In this document: in pieces, positions 19,603 to 28,460 of the stretch
Layout: each line of letters opens with the position of its first letter
Numbering within the stretch: the stretch's first letter is position 1
From: PCPOR2b sp965220385
GTDB lineage: Bacteria; Poribacteria; WGA-4E; PCPOR2b
Assembly: GCA_965220385.1 (NCBI GenBank)
Contig: OZ244825.1
Location: 1,922,001 to 1,986,000 of the forward strand
Direction: 5' to 3'
DNA length: 64,000 nucleotides
Notes under the pieces: model-generated
The model's input: the letters and a program-made list of their open reading frames with translations, nothing else
Told to the model about the DNA's origin: nothing
Database searches by the model: none
Program-made: the position numbers and the translations under genes

Positions 19603-20518
19603 TTATCAAGCGTATATGAAGGACTACGTGCCGGATCCAGACAAAATTCATTGGGGACCCGAGGCGCGTCAAAAACGACGAGAGGCAGCAATCCATAACA
19701 ATCGCGGTCTTACTCACGCAGAAAAAGGGGATTATGACTGTGCAATTGAAACCTTTACCAAAGCGATAGAACTGAATCCTAATTATGCTATAGCCTATAA
19801 CAATCGTGGGGGTGTTTACCGTGATAAAGGCAATTTTGACCGTGCCATAGAAGATTGCAACAAAGCGATAGAACTTAAACCCGATTATGCTGAACCCTAT
19901 AGTAATCGTGGTGCTGCTTATCGCAACAAAGGCGATTTTGACCGCGCTATCAAAGACTATACCAAAGCGATAGAACTCAACCCTAGTTTTGTAGAAGCAT
20001 ATTACAACCGTGGAATTGCTTACGGGGAAAAGGGCGATTTTGACCGCGCTATCAAAGACTATACCAAAGCGATAGAACTGAAATCTGACCTGGCCCCGGC
20101 CTATAACAATCGCGGTAATGCTTACTATCAAAAACGCAAATATAAGTGTGCCATAGAAGACTGTACCAAAGCGATAGAACACAAACCGGATCTTGCCCCG
20201 GCCTATAACAATCGCGGCGAAGCGTGGCTACACTTGGGTGAATGGGATAAAGCAAAATTAGACCTAACTGTTGCCGTAGCGATGGGGATAAATATCATCA
20301 ATGTGTTTCATAACGACTACGAAAGTGTCCCGGACTTTGAGCGAAGAAATGGGGTGAAGCTACCAGAAGACCTCGCCGCAATGCTGACACCTCAAGGAGG
20401 GTCCATAGGAGAAGAGGCAGAGCAGGAAACCACCCATGAATCGAGCGATTTTGAAACCGTCTTAGACGAAATAGTAAGAAAATACGATCGAGCATGGAAA
20501 ACGCTGGCGAAACCGTGA
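19571..20518 (+). CDS. TPR protein with possible antitoxin-like tail
   Basis: The N-terminus (about 40 residues, MNTTEEEMEFDYQAYMKDY) is unlike the other TPR proteins and lies where a BrnA antitoxin would be expected. Six TPR units follow, then the shared cap LTVAVAMGINIINVFHNDY ... LPEDLAAMLTP. A further 40-residue tail ends FETVLDEIVRKYDRAWKTLA. This tail has the size and position of a short antitoxin directly upstream of the Doc toxin, whose GTG overlaps this gene's TGA. I infer that a TPR segment was inserted into, or fused to, toxin-antitoxin partner genes. ATG 19571 is preferred to the upstream ATG 19547. Confidence 0.75.
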   Translation: MNTTEEEMEFDYQAYMKDYVPDPDKIHWGPEARQKRREAAIHNNRGLTHAEKGDYDCAIETFTKAIELNPNYAIAYNNRGGVYRDKGNFDRAIEDCNKAIELKPDYAEPYSNRGAAYRNKGDFDRAIKDYTKAIELNPSFVEAYYNRGIAYGEKGDFDRAIKDYTKAIELKSDLAPAYNNRGNAYYQKRKYKCAIEDCTKAIEHKPDLAPAYNNRGEAWLHLGEWDKAKLDLTVAVAMGINIINVFHNDYESVPDFERRNGVKLPEDLAAMLTPQGGSIGEEAEQETTHESSDFETVLDEIVRKYDRAWKTLAKP

Positions 20519-20886
20519 GGTATTTGACAATTGCGGAAATTCTGAAGGTTGCCGAGCGGCATGTGGGTAGCTATCAATTGTTGAATGAAAATCGGTTACA
20601 CTATTTGGTTGAAATAGTCGGTGCAAAGTTAGGTGATACAGAACTCTTTCCGACCTTGCCCCAAAAAGCTGCTGTATATGCCCATCACATCATTACTGGA
20701 CATCTGTTTTCCGATGGGAATAAACGTGTCGGTCTGACTTGCACGCTCGCATTTTTAGTTTTGAACGGTTGTTCCCTTCAGCGCGACATTGAAGATTCGA
20801 TTATTGAACTTGGCTTTAACATTGCGGATGGGACAATCACCGATCTTGAGATAATCGCCGATCATATACAGCAATGGATTCAATAA
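20515..20886 (+). CDS. doc: Doc-family (Fic fold) toxin
   Basis: Doc toxins phosphorylate elongation factor Tu and stop translation. The motif HLFSDGNKRVGL matches the Doc/Fic core H-x-F-x-(D/A)-x-N-(G/K)-R, and AVYAHHIITG precedes it. The GTG at 20515 overlaps the upstream TGA (GTGA), giving MRYLTIAEIL and 123 residues, the usual Doc length; ATG 20494 is an alternative. The partner antitoxin is expected just upstream, where only the tail of the TPR protein is found. Confidence 0.88.
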   Translation: MRYLTIAEILKVAERHVGSYQLLNENRLHYLVEIVGAKLGDTELFPTLPQKAAVYAHHIITGHLFSDGNKRVGLTCTLAFLVLNGCSLQRDIEDSIIELGFNIADGTITDLEIIADHIQQWIQ

Positions 20887-20950
20887 GCATCACCGCCGAC
20901 ATTTTTTATCCGTGTAATCCGTTAATCCGCGATAATCTGCGATTCAGACC
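20881..20950 (+). repeat. Cassette spacer after doc
   Basis: It starts with the same CAATAAGCATCACCGCCGA leader, including the doc stop codon, and continues with ATCCGTGTAATCC ... GCGATTCAGAC. It is near identical to the spacers at 16074-16148 and 22802-22871. Confidence 0.8.
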
Positions 20951-20986
20951 GTGAAGAAATCACCATTGTGTGGGGACAAATAAAGT

Positions 20987-21824
20987 ATGGCAGAAAAAGC
21001 GTCGCGCCGTGTAAAAACGCTGGATAGTTTTATCAAATGGGCAGCACAATTCGATGACGGACAATATCTGTTTCGGGGTGTTTCAAAGGATACTTATGAA
21101 ATAGAGGCATCCGCTTACCGCCGCCTGCCCTCAGAAACGGACAAAAATCCTGATCGGCTCCTCCGAATCAATCAGGACTTAATAGAAAAAGCACGGCTTC
21201 TAGGACATGATCAGCAAAACGGTCAGCGGCTCTTTGATTTGGAACTCCTTGCAGCACTTCGGCGCAGCCACCTGTCTGATAGACTTTACTCGCAACGCTC
21301 TGGTCGCGCTCTGGATGGCTTGCCAACAAAGTGCCACCGGGGAAGCAAACGGCAAGGTCGTCGCTGTGCGTAGCGATGATTCTGCTCGGTTTGAAACGAT
21401 TACGCCCAAATTGATAACAGAGGAAGATATTGCTCACTTTTTTGAGCCAGATAGACATGGGGAATATCCGCTCTACCAATGGCAACCCAAGTATCAGAAC
21501 AACCGTATTATCGCCCAACAATCTGTCTTCATTTTTGGCGGTGCCCAAATTGAGACAGCGGCCAAATGCGTCATCCTAAAAGGCGGTAAGGGAGATATTC
21601 TGACCTCTCTGGATAAAGTGTCGGGAATCACCGAAGGCACTATCTATCCTGACTTTGACGGTTTCGCTCGCCTACATGCCCATAATAAATCTTATGTTGA
21701 ACCCGATCCGCAAGACCATCTACAACGAGGCAGTGAGGTATATCAAAGAGGAGACTTGGATAATGCGATTGACCGCTACGATGAAGCTATCTCGTCACGC
21801 AACCCAGAAGGAGATTTAGAATGA
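20987..21824 (+). pseudogene. FRG-domain gene broken by a frameshift
   Basis: The first frame (20987 on) gives an FRG N-terminus with QYLFRGVSKDTYEIEASAYR. The continuation SLQHFGAATCLIDFTRNALV is in another frame (open 21207-21824). The switch falls near 21250-21265, where DLELLAAL in one frame meets LQHFGAATC in the other. The second part ends in a partial TPR (GSEVYQRGDLDNAIDRYDEA), and its stop overlaps the start of the next TPR gene. The intact FRG-TPR gene at 14631 shows the expected fused layout. The cause may be mutation, assembly error or programmed shifting; I see no clear slippery heptamer. Confidence 0.75.
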
Positions 21825-22807
21825 GTTCACGAAACTTAACCGCTCGCCCCGAAGATCGAGCGTTACAGCCCGATAAACAGACGCTCACCCGGGCATATTA
21901 CAATCGGGGCCTTGCTTACGCCAGAAAAGGCAATCATGAGCAAGCTATCAAAGACTTTACCCAAGCGATACAACTCACCCCCGATTATGCCGATGCCTAT
22001 TACCATCGCGGTAACGCTTATAGCGATACAGGCGAATTTGTTCGTGCCATTGATGACTTCGACGAGGCGATACGACTTAACCCCAATTATGCCATCGTCT
22101 ATAACAATCGTGGTAAGGCTTACGGCGAAAAGGGTAATTTTGACCGTGCCATCGAAAACTTTAATATGGCGATAAAACTCAATCCCCATTATGCCTATGC
22201 CTATAACAATCGCGGTGCCGCTTATCGCAGTAAGGGCAATTTTGACCGTGCCATCGAAGATTGCAGCAAAGCGATAAAACTCAAGTCGAATTATGCTGAA
22301 CCTTACAGCAATCGTGGTGCGGCTTATCGGGAAAAAGGCGAGATTGACCGCGCCATTTTAGACTATGACAAGGCGGTAGACTTGAAACCTGATTCTGTTG
22401 AGGCACATTATAATCGTGGAATAGCCTACGGGGAAAAAGGGGATTATGACCGCGCCATCGTGGACTATTCCAAAGCGATAGAACTCAAGCCGGATCTCGT
22501 TGACGCTTATACCAATCGTGGTTATGCTTACACTAAACAAGGCGAATATAATCGCGCGATTGAAGATTATAACAGAGCGATACAGCGGAAACCTGACCTT
22601 GCTGAATCTTATGCAGGTCGCGGCGAAGCATGGTTATACCTCAGCGAATGGGAAAGAGCTAAGTTTGATCTAACAACTGCCAGGGACATGGGAGTAAATA
22701 TCATCGCTTCGTTTCATAACGACTACGCAAGCGTCCCGGACCTTGAGCGGATAATAGGCATTAAGCTGCCGGCAGACATTGCCGCTATGCTGACACCCCC
22801 GCAATAA
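21821..22807 (+). CDS. TPR-repeat protein (eight units) with shared C-terminal cap
   Basis: The ATG overlaps the TGA of the FRG frame (ATGA), so the two would be translated together. Eight TPR units (YNNRGxAYxxKGNFDRAIEDxxKAI) are followed by LTTARDMGVNIIASFHNDY ... LPADIAAMLTP. No catalytic domain is present. It is probably the repeat and cap half of an FRG-TPR protein like that at 14631-16079, here split from its front end. Confidence 0.85.
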   Translation: MSSRNLTARPEDRALQPDKQTLTRAYYNRGLAYARKGNHEQAIKDFTQAIQLTPDYADAYYHRGNAYSDTGEFVRAIDDFDEAIRLNPNYAIVYNNRGKAYGEKGNFDRAIENFNMAIKLNPHYAYAYNNRGAAYRSKGNFDRAIEDCSKAIKLKSNYAEPYSNRGAAYREKGEIDRAILDYDKAVDLKPDSVEAHYNRGIAYGEKGDYDRAIVDYSKAIELKPDLVDAYTNRGYAYTKQGEYNRAIEDYNRAIQRKPDLAESYAGRGEAWLYLSEWERAKFDLTTARDMGVNIIASFHNDYASVPDLERIIGIKLPADIAAMLTPPQ

Positions 22808-23015
22808 GCATCACCGCCGATGTTTTTAATCCGTGTAATCCTTTAATCCGTGATAATCCGCGATTCAGACAATAGGGAAGATGTCCCGCCTGTCCCGATG
22901 TATCGGGGGGATTCATTGCGCGTCCAGACGCCCCGATTTATCGGGGCTACTACGAGCTGGCGTGTCTTTAATCCGTGCAATCCCTTAATCCGTGATAATC
23001 CGCGATTCAGACAAA
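22802..23015 (+). repeat. Cassette spacer, two tandem copies
   Basis: The leader GCAATAAGCATCACCGCCGA starts at 22801-22802, and spacer copies lie at 22829-22871 and 22970-23015. Between them are CCCGAT/ATCGGG palindromes. The second copy runs up to the GxxExxY gene. Confidence 0.8.
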
Positions 23016-23042
23016 AATACATACCAACAACGCATACAAACA

Positions 23043-23441
23043 ATGAACGACAATCTGAAATACGGCGATATCACCGACAAGATTATCGGAGCTGCCTTTG
23101 AGGTACATAAGTTTTTAGGCAACGGTTTCCAAGAGATGATTTATCAGCGAGCATTGGCACTTGAACTGGCACAAGCCGGTCTGACATTTGCCCGTGAAGT
23201 TGAGCGCGACATTTTCTACAAAGAAGCACCAGAACCTATCGGTACACGCCGCGCCGATTTCGTGGTCGAAGGAAAAGTATTGGTAGAGTTAAAGGCTATC
23301 TCCGAATTGGAAAAGGTACATACAGCCCAACTGTTAAATTATTTGAGAGCATATCGGTTAGAAGTAGGTTTGTTAATCAATTTCGGATCAAAAAGCATGG
23401 AGTTCAAAAGATTGATCCTCTCACCCCCGAATCGTCGTTGA
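23043..23441 (+). CDS. GxxExxY protein (PD-(D/E)XK nuclease-like fold)
   Basis: The motif GFQEMIYQ fits G-x-x-E-x-x-Y. ADFVVEGKVLVELKA supplies the D-x(n)-E-x-K core typical of the PDDEXK-like fold, and LLNYLRAYRLEVGLLINFG closes the domain. The product is 132 residues from ATG 23043, a normal length. The upstream in-frame ATG at 22992 lies in repeat DNA. The family is widespread in repeat-rich genomes and its function is unresolved. It marks the right end of the defence island. Confidence 0.85.
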   Translation: MNDNLKYGDITDKIIGAAFEVHKFLGNGFQEMIYQRALALELAQAGLTFAREVERDIFYKEAPEPIGTRRADFVVEGKVLVELKAISELEKVHTAQLLNYLRAYRLEVGLLINFGSKSMEFKRLILSPPNRR

Positions 23442-23454
23442 CACAGATAACGCC

Positions 23455-23502
23455 TTTAATCCGTGTAATCCCTTAATCCGCGATAATCAGCGATTCTGAC
23501 AA
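23455..23502 (+). repeat. Last cassette spacer copy
   Basis: TTTAATCCGTGTAATCCCTT ... GCGATTCTGAC is the rightmost direct-orientation copy and stands just after the GxxExxY gene. No further direct copy is seen to the right; one inverted copy occurs at 52428-52470. Confidence 0.75.
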
Positions 23503-23580
23503 GCGGGAGATGCCTCTCCCACAGTGCCCCAACAGTTGTGAAATTTACCATATAAATTGACAGTAGAGAAGGAGATTCAA

Positions 23581-24606
23581 ATGGCAGAAACAACTCCCCG
23601 TTTTTTAACTGCGGAACTTGGCGTTGAACATCTGTTGAAGCAAACTCCGCCCCTGCATTTTACCGGAACCTCCAAGGCAGAGTGGCAGGCGTGGCGTAAA
23701 GCCTTTCGACATAAACTGATTAGGGATCTGGGTCCAAAGCCAGAAGCCATTCCGTTAGAGGTCGAAGTATTAGAGCGGACAGAGATGGACGGATATGTGC
23801 GCGAGAAGATTATATTTAATCCTGACCCTTTCTCCTCTATTCCCGCTTACGTCCTTAGTCCTGAAGGAGCGGGACCGAACAACCGCTGCCCGGCGGTGCT
23901 CTGTGCGCACGGACACGGCATCGGAAAAGATCCGCTCGCCGGAATAGGTGAGGATTACCAGAAACAGTTCGCTGTCAAGTTAGCACAGGACGGATTCGTT
24001 ACAATTGCACCCGATTGGCGCACCTTTGGCGAACGCAAAGATCGTGACGAATGGGTTCGGCGCCCGGGACGTGATGGATGCAATGTCGCCTATATGGCGT
24101 ATGGGTATTTTGGCTATCAGCTCCTCCAACTTCATATATGTGATGCCCAACGCTGCTTGGACTATCTGCAATCCCGACCCGACGTAAACGGGAGCCAGCT
24201 TGGTTGTATGGGCTGTTCGTTTGGGGGAACAATGACCACCTACGTTTCTGCATTGGATCAACGGATCAAGGCGGCGGTGATTGTCTGCTACCTCAGCACC
24301 TTGACCGATGCACTCAATGATCGCGGACGCGGAAATACGTGCGGCTCTCAGTTTATGTTCGGGCTGCGCGGACACGGAGATATATCAGATGTTGCGGGGC
24401 TGATCGCGCCACGTCCCTGTATGGCACAAATCGCATCGGACGATAATTGCTTCATCGCGGAAGATGCCAAGAGCGCGTTCAATCATCTTGAGCAAATTTA
24501 TGCTGCGGCGGCCCGTCCAGAGAACCTTGAGTTGGATTACTTTGAAGGTGGACACGAGGTAGACGTTGAGCCGGGGCTTGCATTTCTGAAGAAACATCTG
24601 ATGTAA
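23581..24606 (+). CDS. Dienelactone-hydrolase/acetyl-xylan-esterase-like alpha/beta hydrolase
   Basis: The nucleophile elbow GCSFGG is near residue 213. An oxyanion-region HGHGIGKDP follows the strand AVLCA, and FEGGHEVD near the C-terminus supplies the His. IAPDWRTFGERKDRDEW resembles the abhydrolase_7/DLH-like esterases. There is no signal peptide from ATG 23581, which follows GAAGGAGA at good spacing. Likely an intracellular carboxyl-ester hydrolase; the substrate is unknown. Confidence 0.82.
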   Translation: MAETTPRFLTAELGVEHLLKQTPPLHFTGTSKAEWQAWRKAFRHKLIRDLGPKPEAIPLEVEVLERTEMDGYVREKIIFNPDPFSSIPAYVLSPEGAGPNNRCPAVLCAHGHGIGKDPLAGIGEDYQKQFAVKLAQDGFVTIAPDWRTFGERKDRDEWVRRPGRDGCNVAYMAYGYFGYQLLQLHICDAQRCLDYLQSRPDVNGSQLGCMGCSFGGTMTTYVSALDQRIKAAVIVCYLSTLTDALNDRGRGNTCGSQFMFGLRGHGDISDVAGLIAPRPCMAQIASDDNCFIAEDAKSAFNHLEQIYAAAARPENLELDYFEGGHEVDVEPGLAFLKKHLM

Positions 24607-24700
24607 AGCTTTGAAACACATCTCCTCATTTAGGAAAAAAGCGGATAAGGGGCTTTTAATTTTTCACGGTATAACAGTTGATATTCTTTGAAAGGTTATC

Positions 24701-26320
24701 TTGACGAAACTACAAATTCGCCCGATGGTGGTTATCATTCGGGACGGGTGGGGACATAACCCCTACCCAGAGTGGAATAGCGCCAATGCGATCCATCTCG
24801 GCAAAACGCCGGTTGACGATTGGCTTAGGCGGGAATACCCGCATGTCTGCATTCATACGTCCGGTGAAGATGTCGGTCTGCCGACAGGTACAATGGGAAA
24901 CAGCGAGGTGGGACACCAGAATATCGGCGCGGGTCGAATCGTCGATCAGGAACTTTTACGAATCAGTAAAATGGTTCAATCGGGTGAGTTCTCAAGAAAC
25001 CGACCACTGATCGCTGCCATGGAGGGTGTCAAAGCACGGGGAACCAATCTGCACATCATCGGTTTAGCAAGCGACGCCGGTGTGCACAGCGCATTAAACC
25101 ACCTCTATGCGCTACTTGCATTGGCAAAAGAAACAGGTGTCTCAGCTGACCGTGTGCTGGTTCATAACTTTAGCGACGGGCGTGACTGCTCACCCATGAG
25201 CGGCATCAACTTCTGTGGGCAGATCGAAGCCAAGATGAAGGAGATTGGTGTTGGGCGGATTGCCTCAGTCGTGGGGCGATACTATGCCATGGACCGTGAT
25301 GATCGTTGGGATCGGGTAGAGAAAGCTTACCGGCTGCTGACCGAAGGCGTGGGAAACCGTGTGTCGACCGCGGTGGAAGGATACCAGCGCTACTATGACT
25401 CCCCGTCCGAATCCAACCAAATCGGGGATGAATTCATTGAACCGACGGTTGTTACTGATCACAAGGGGAATCCCTTACCGCGCATCTCTCACGGCGATGG
25501 GGTAATCTTCTACAACTTTCGAGGCGATAGACCGCGTGAACTCTGTAACGCTTTCTGCACCCCGGAGTTTCCATTTGAAGCAGCGGGTAAAGACGGAACT
25601 GTCCAGAAAATGGGTTTTGAACGCGGAGAGCAATTGGAGATTCAGTTCGTCGTAATGAGTGAATATGAACGAGGGCTTCCTGTAGAAGTTGCCATTCCGA
25701 AACCGCCCAAGATGCACAATATTCTGGGAGCGTATGCAAGCGATATGGGATTGACGCAATTTCGTTGTGCAGAAACAGAGAAATTCCCACACGTCACCTT
25801 TTTCTTCAACGATTATCAGGACGAACCATTCGATGGGGAAGATCGACAGATAATTCCGTCCCCACGCGATGTATCAACGTATGATCAGAAACCGGAGATG
25901 TCGGCACCAGCAGTGACCGAAGAGATGCTAAGTCGAATAGCCTCGGACAAATACGACCTGTTCATCTTGAACTACGCCAACGGTGATATGGTCGGTCATA
26001 CCGGATCATTGCCCGCCTCGATTAAGGCGGTAGAAACTGTAGACGCGTGTGTAGGGAGAGTAGTTGACGCCGTGATGGCAAAGGGCGGAGCGTTAATCGT
26101 GACAGCCGATCACGGGAACTGTGAGCAGATGATCGATCCTGAGACCGGCGGTCCTCACACCGCACACACAACGTATCCTGTGAATCTAATCGTTGTGGAT
26201 AATAGTTTTAAGGGTCGCCAGTTAAGGACAGACGGCAGATTAGCAGACATTGCCCCGACCGCGCTCCGACTTCTGGGGTTAGATCAACCGGCCGAGATGA
26301 CTGGAGAACCCCTGATCTGA
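24701..26320 (+). CDS. gpmI: 2,3-bisphosphoglycerate-independent phosphoglycerate mutase
   Basis: This glycolytic enzyme interconverts 3- and 2-phosphoglycerate with two manganese ions. Visible motifs are IIRDGWG near the start, MGNSEVGHQNIGAGR with the phosphorylated Ser, NFSDGRDCSP, GRYYAMDRDDRWDR, and TADHGNCEQM with HTAHTT near the C-terminus. At 539 residues it is slightly longer than the usual 510-520. The start appears to be TTG at 24701, preceded by GAAAGG; an ATG at 24725 would cut the first strand. Confidence 0.95.
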   Translation: MTKLQIRPMVVIIRDGWGHNPYPEWNSANAIHLGKTPVDDWLRREYPHVCIHTSGEDVGLPTGTMGNSEVGHQNIGAGRIVDQELLRISKMVQSGEFSRNRPLIAAMEGVKARGTNLHIIGLASDAGVHSALNHLYALLALAKETGVSADRVLVHNFSDGRDCSPMSGINFCGQIEAKMKEIGVGRIASVVGRYYAMDRDDRWDRVEKAYRLLTEGVGNRVSTAVEGYQRYYDSPSESNQIGDEFIEPTVVTDHKGNPLPRISHGDGVIFYNFRGDRPRELCNAFCTPEFPFEAAGKDGTVQKMGFERGEQLEIQFVVMSEYERGLPVEVAIPKPPKMHNILGAYASDMGLTQFRCAETEKFPHVTFFFNDYQDEPFDGEDRQIIPSPRDVSTYDQKPEMSAPAVTEEMLSRIASDKYDLFILNYANGDMVGHTGSLPASIKAVETVDACVGRVVDAVMAKGGALIVTADHGNCEQMIDPETGGPHTAHTTYPVNLIVVDNSFKGRQLRTDGRLADIAPTALRLLGLDQPAEMTGEPLI

Positions 26321-26379
26321 ACGTCCAATCCATAGTAATTCTTAGGATTAATGAAACACGCCAAACCGAGCCGCATTGC

Positions 26380-26460
26380 CCCCAGACCCGGTAAGCGCCG
26401 TTTCTAACCGCACCGCATAGGCGCGTCCCGATAAATCCCCGATGAACCGGCACAGGACAC
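26380..26460. repeat. Hairpin repeat relic (GCGGTT/AACCGC type)
   Basis: A degenerate copy of the CCCGGTAGG-GCGGTT-AACCGCACCG hairpin is followed by a CCCGATAAATCCCCGATGAA palindrome. The same hairpin occurs in the M1 elements at 28264-28460 and 55139-55353. Confidence 0.5.
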
Positions 26461-26537
26461 GAGGAGCGAAAGCGTCTATCTGTTTTTAGGATTTACTATA
26501 ATACTCCCTCACCTTATCCATTTCGCATCTAATAACA

Positions 26538-27605
26538 ATGGCGCACATTCCGTTGATAACCACAACCGGCAGGACGAATGATAATCCGGGTGATACCTTC
26601 ATCGGGGTGGGACTTCAGTATCTGTTTGAACAGGCATTAGGACCTCAGGTGTGGGTGCTTGTAGATCGTTTCAGTCCGAAGGGTTTCCGCGAGTATGAAA
26701 ATGTTATTCGAGAAGCTCCGTTTCTGGTCTACGGTGGGATGCCGCAATACAATAACTACGACGACTGGAAGCACTGGTACGACGACGCAATGTGGCGTGA
26801 TTTTATCATTCGGTGGGGACTGAAAATCTTCACAATGGCAGGAGGGGCAGGTTTTTCTCATCCCGACATCGATGTTGATGCCTACGTTGCACACTGCTTG
26901 AAAAGCAAAAAAACGGAACAGATCATTCGTCAGCGGGTGGAAAATAGCCTCTGCTTCACCGTTCGCGATTTGTACGCACACGCACTGTTGGATTCGCTCG
27001 AAATACCGAACAGCTACCTTCCGTGTTCCGCGGTATGGGCGAGTAAAATGTGGAATATCGAACCTCCGAGAAGGAGACCCTATCTTATACTTGTTCCCCC
27101 ATCACCACGCCACACACCGAAGCGAGCAGGACGCAGACGCATCCCCCGACGGAGCAGACTCAAACAATTCGCGGATAGTTGGAAGAACCTGTATACAACG
27201 CTGAAGCAGAGCGGTCATAACGTTCGGGTGCTCTGCCATGCTCACAGAGAATATACCGCTCTCCGAGGCGCGATTCCGTCTGACGCGCTCTGGTTTCACG
27301 GAGATCCCTACACGCTATTGCGCCAGTACGCCGCAGCCCATACGGTCGTCTCTGCACGGCTCCATGGCAGCCTCCCCGCGTATGGCATTTCCGGCACGCG
27401 AGTGTTAAACCTCTCCGTGGATGTACGAGGCTCTGCCGTTGAGGTCTTTCCAAGGATATGTAATCTCCGTATCAGGGAGGCGACGCCAGATGTACTTGTC
27501 TCAACGATAGATCAACTCGAACCTTCAACACCAGAAGACTTTCGAGATCCAGAAGCGGCATATCGAGAATTAATTGAATCGTCTCTGCCCGGCGAGATAA
27601 AATGA
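26538..27605 (+). CDS. Polysaccharide pyruvyl transferase-like protein
   Basis: The pattern TNDNPGDTFIGVGLQYLFE at the N-terminus and VVSARLHGSLPAYGISGTRVL at the C-terminus fit the PS_pyruv_trans fold, a GT-B-like family that adds pyruvate ketals to cell-surface glycans. A basic stretch (RHTPKRAGRRRIPRRSR) sits mid-protein. Length 355 is usual. No Shine-Dalgarno sequence is visible before the ATG. It has no glycan cluster around it, so the acceptor is unknown. Confidence 0.75.
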   Translation: MAHIPLITTTGRTNDNPGDTFIGVGLQYLFEQALGPQVWVLVDRFSPKGFREYENVIREAPFLVYGGMPQYNNYDDWKHWYDDAMWRDFIIRWGLKIFTMAGGAGFSHPDIDVDAYVAHCLKSKKTEQIIRQRVENSLCFTVRDLYAHALLDSLEIPNSYLPCSAVWASKMWNIEPPRRRPYLILVPPSPRHTPKRAGRRRIPRRSRLKQFADSWKNLYTTLKQSGHNVRVLCHAHREYTALRGAIPSDALWFHGDPYTLLRQYAAAHTVVSARLHGSLPAYGISGTRVLNLSVDVRGSAVEVFPRICNLRIREATPDVLVSTIDQLEPSTPEDFRDPEAAYRELIESSLPGEIK

Positions 27606-27632
27606 AAAAGGGGCAGGTGTGGAACCTGCCCC
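27605..27632 (-). terminator. Intrinsic terminator for the DUF5069 gene
   Basis: The stem GGGGCAGGT/ACCTGCCCC with a five-base loop is followed, on the minus strand, by a T run (AAAAA on the plus strand at 27605-27609). It lies 60 bp past the DUF5069 stop. On the plus strand it may also end the pyruvyl-transferase transcript. Confidence 0.7.
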
Positions 27633-27690
27633 CTCTCTGGTTAAACTATGTTTTCGACGAAAGTCTCTATAGGTACAAATTGGACGACTG

Positions 27691-28131
27691 CTACCCTGTC
27701 AGGTCGGCGTGCCAGTCTGTCCAATCCTCAAGATTGTTGAGATTCACAGCGTCTAAGACGGAACCGTCGTCGCTAACCCCGGCTGCGCCCAGAATAGCCC
27801 CACGGGTATCATCATCGTGATTGTAACCTGTGATAGCTGCGTTCAATTCATCGACCGCTGCCTGATCCAAGCTCCCGCCTTTCTTGTCCAGAATCCACTG
27901 CTCAAACTCGGTATAGCTTGGACGATTCTCGTTGATATATGCGAGCGTTTCTTCCTTATCAAGACCAAGCCCATCAAGGACCATCTGATCAAAACCTGCA
28001 CCACATGCCGGATAGTCAGGATTCAGTTGTCCCACCGCGTCCAACGTAACCTTGCTCCAAAATCTTGGCAGATGGAAAACACCAAGTGGACCCGCCACAC
28101 CTGAACTGATTGTCGGAATAACTCCTGCCAT
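27691..28131 (-). CDS. DUF5069 protein
   Basis: The N-terminus SGVAGPLGVFHLPRFWSKVTLDAVGQ and the core CGAGFDQMVLDGLGLDKEETLAYI ... RPSYTEFEQWI match the small DUF5069 family. The 146-residue length is normal. AAGGAG precedes the ATG. No function is established for the family, and the neighbours give no clue. Confidence 0.82.
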   Translation of the reverse strand: MAGVIPTISSGVAGPLGVFHLPRFWSKVTLDAVGQLNPDYPACGAGFDQMVLDGLGLDKEETLAYINENRPSYTEFEQWILDKKGGSLDQAAVDELNAAITGYNHDDDTRGAILGAAGVSDDGSVLDAVNLNNLEDWTDWHADLTG

Positions 28132-28263
28132 TTTATTTTCTCCTTGTCTTCTATGCTATTGATGAAGCTCCAAAGCCAGCCCATCTGGATTTGGAAGTGG
28201 TTTATTATAGCACGCTCCAAGAAAGCTGCAAAGCATAAAATTATAACTACATGCAGGTTTTGC

Positions 28264-28460
28264 TAAGTACATTGTCAGAAAAATGTAGCACAAACTGTAT
28301 AAGGTTTCAGAACACAACTCGGTAATTCTCTATGTTCCCAAGGCCCGGTAGGGGCGGTTTGTAACCGCACCGCCTTCAATCCAACCCGGTAGGGGCGGTT
28401 TGTAACCGCACCGGACCCCGCAATGAAGGTGATTATCATAATTTATTTGACAGAGCACTA
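28264..28460. mobile_element. MITE-like element, family M1, copy 2
   Basis: The left end is AGTACATTGTCAGAAAAATG; the right end, read inward, is TAGTGCTCTGTCAAATAAAT. The interior has two tandem GCGGTTTGTAACCGC hairpins. The right end supplies the TAG stop codon (28458-28460) of the minus-strand gene next to it, so insertion may have set that protein's C-terminus. Confidence 0.65.
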
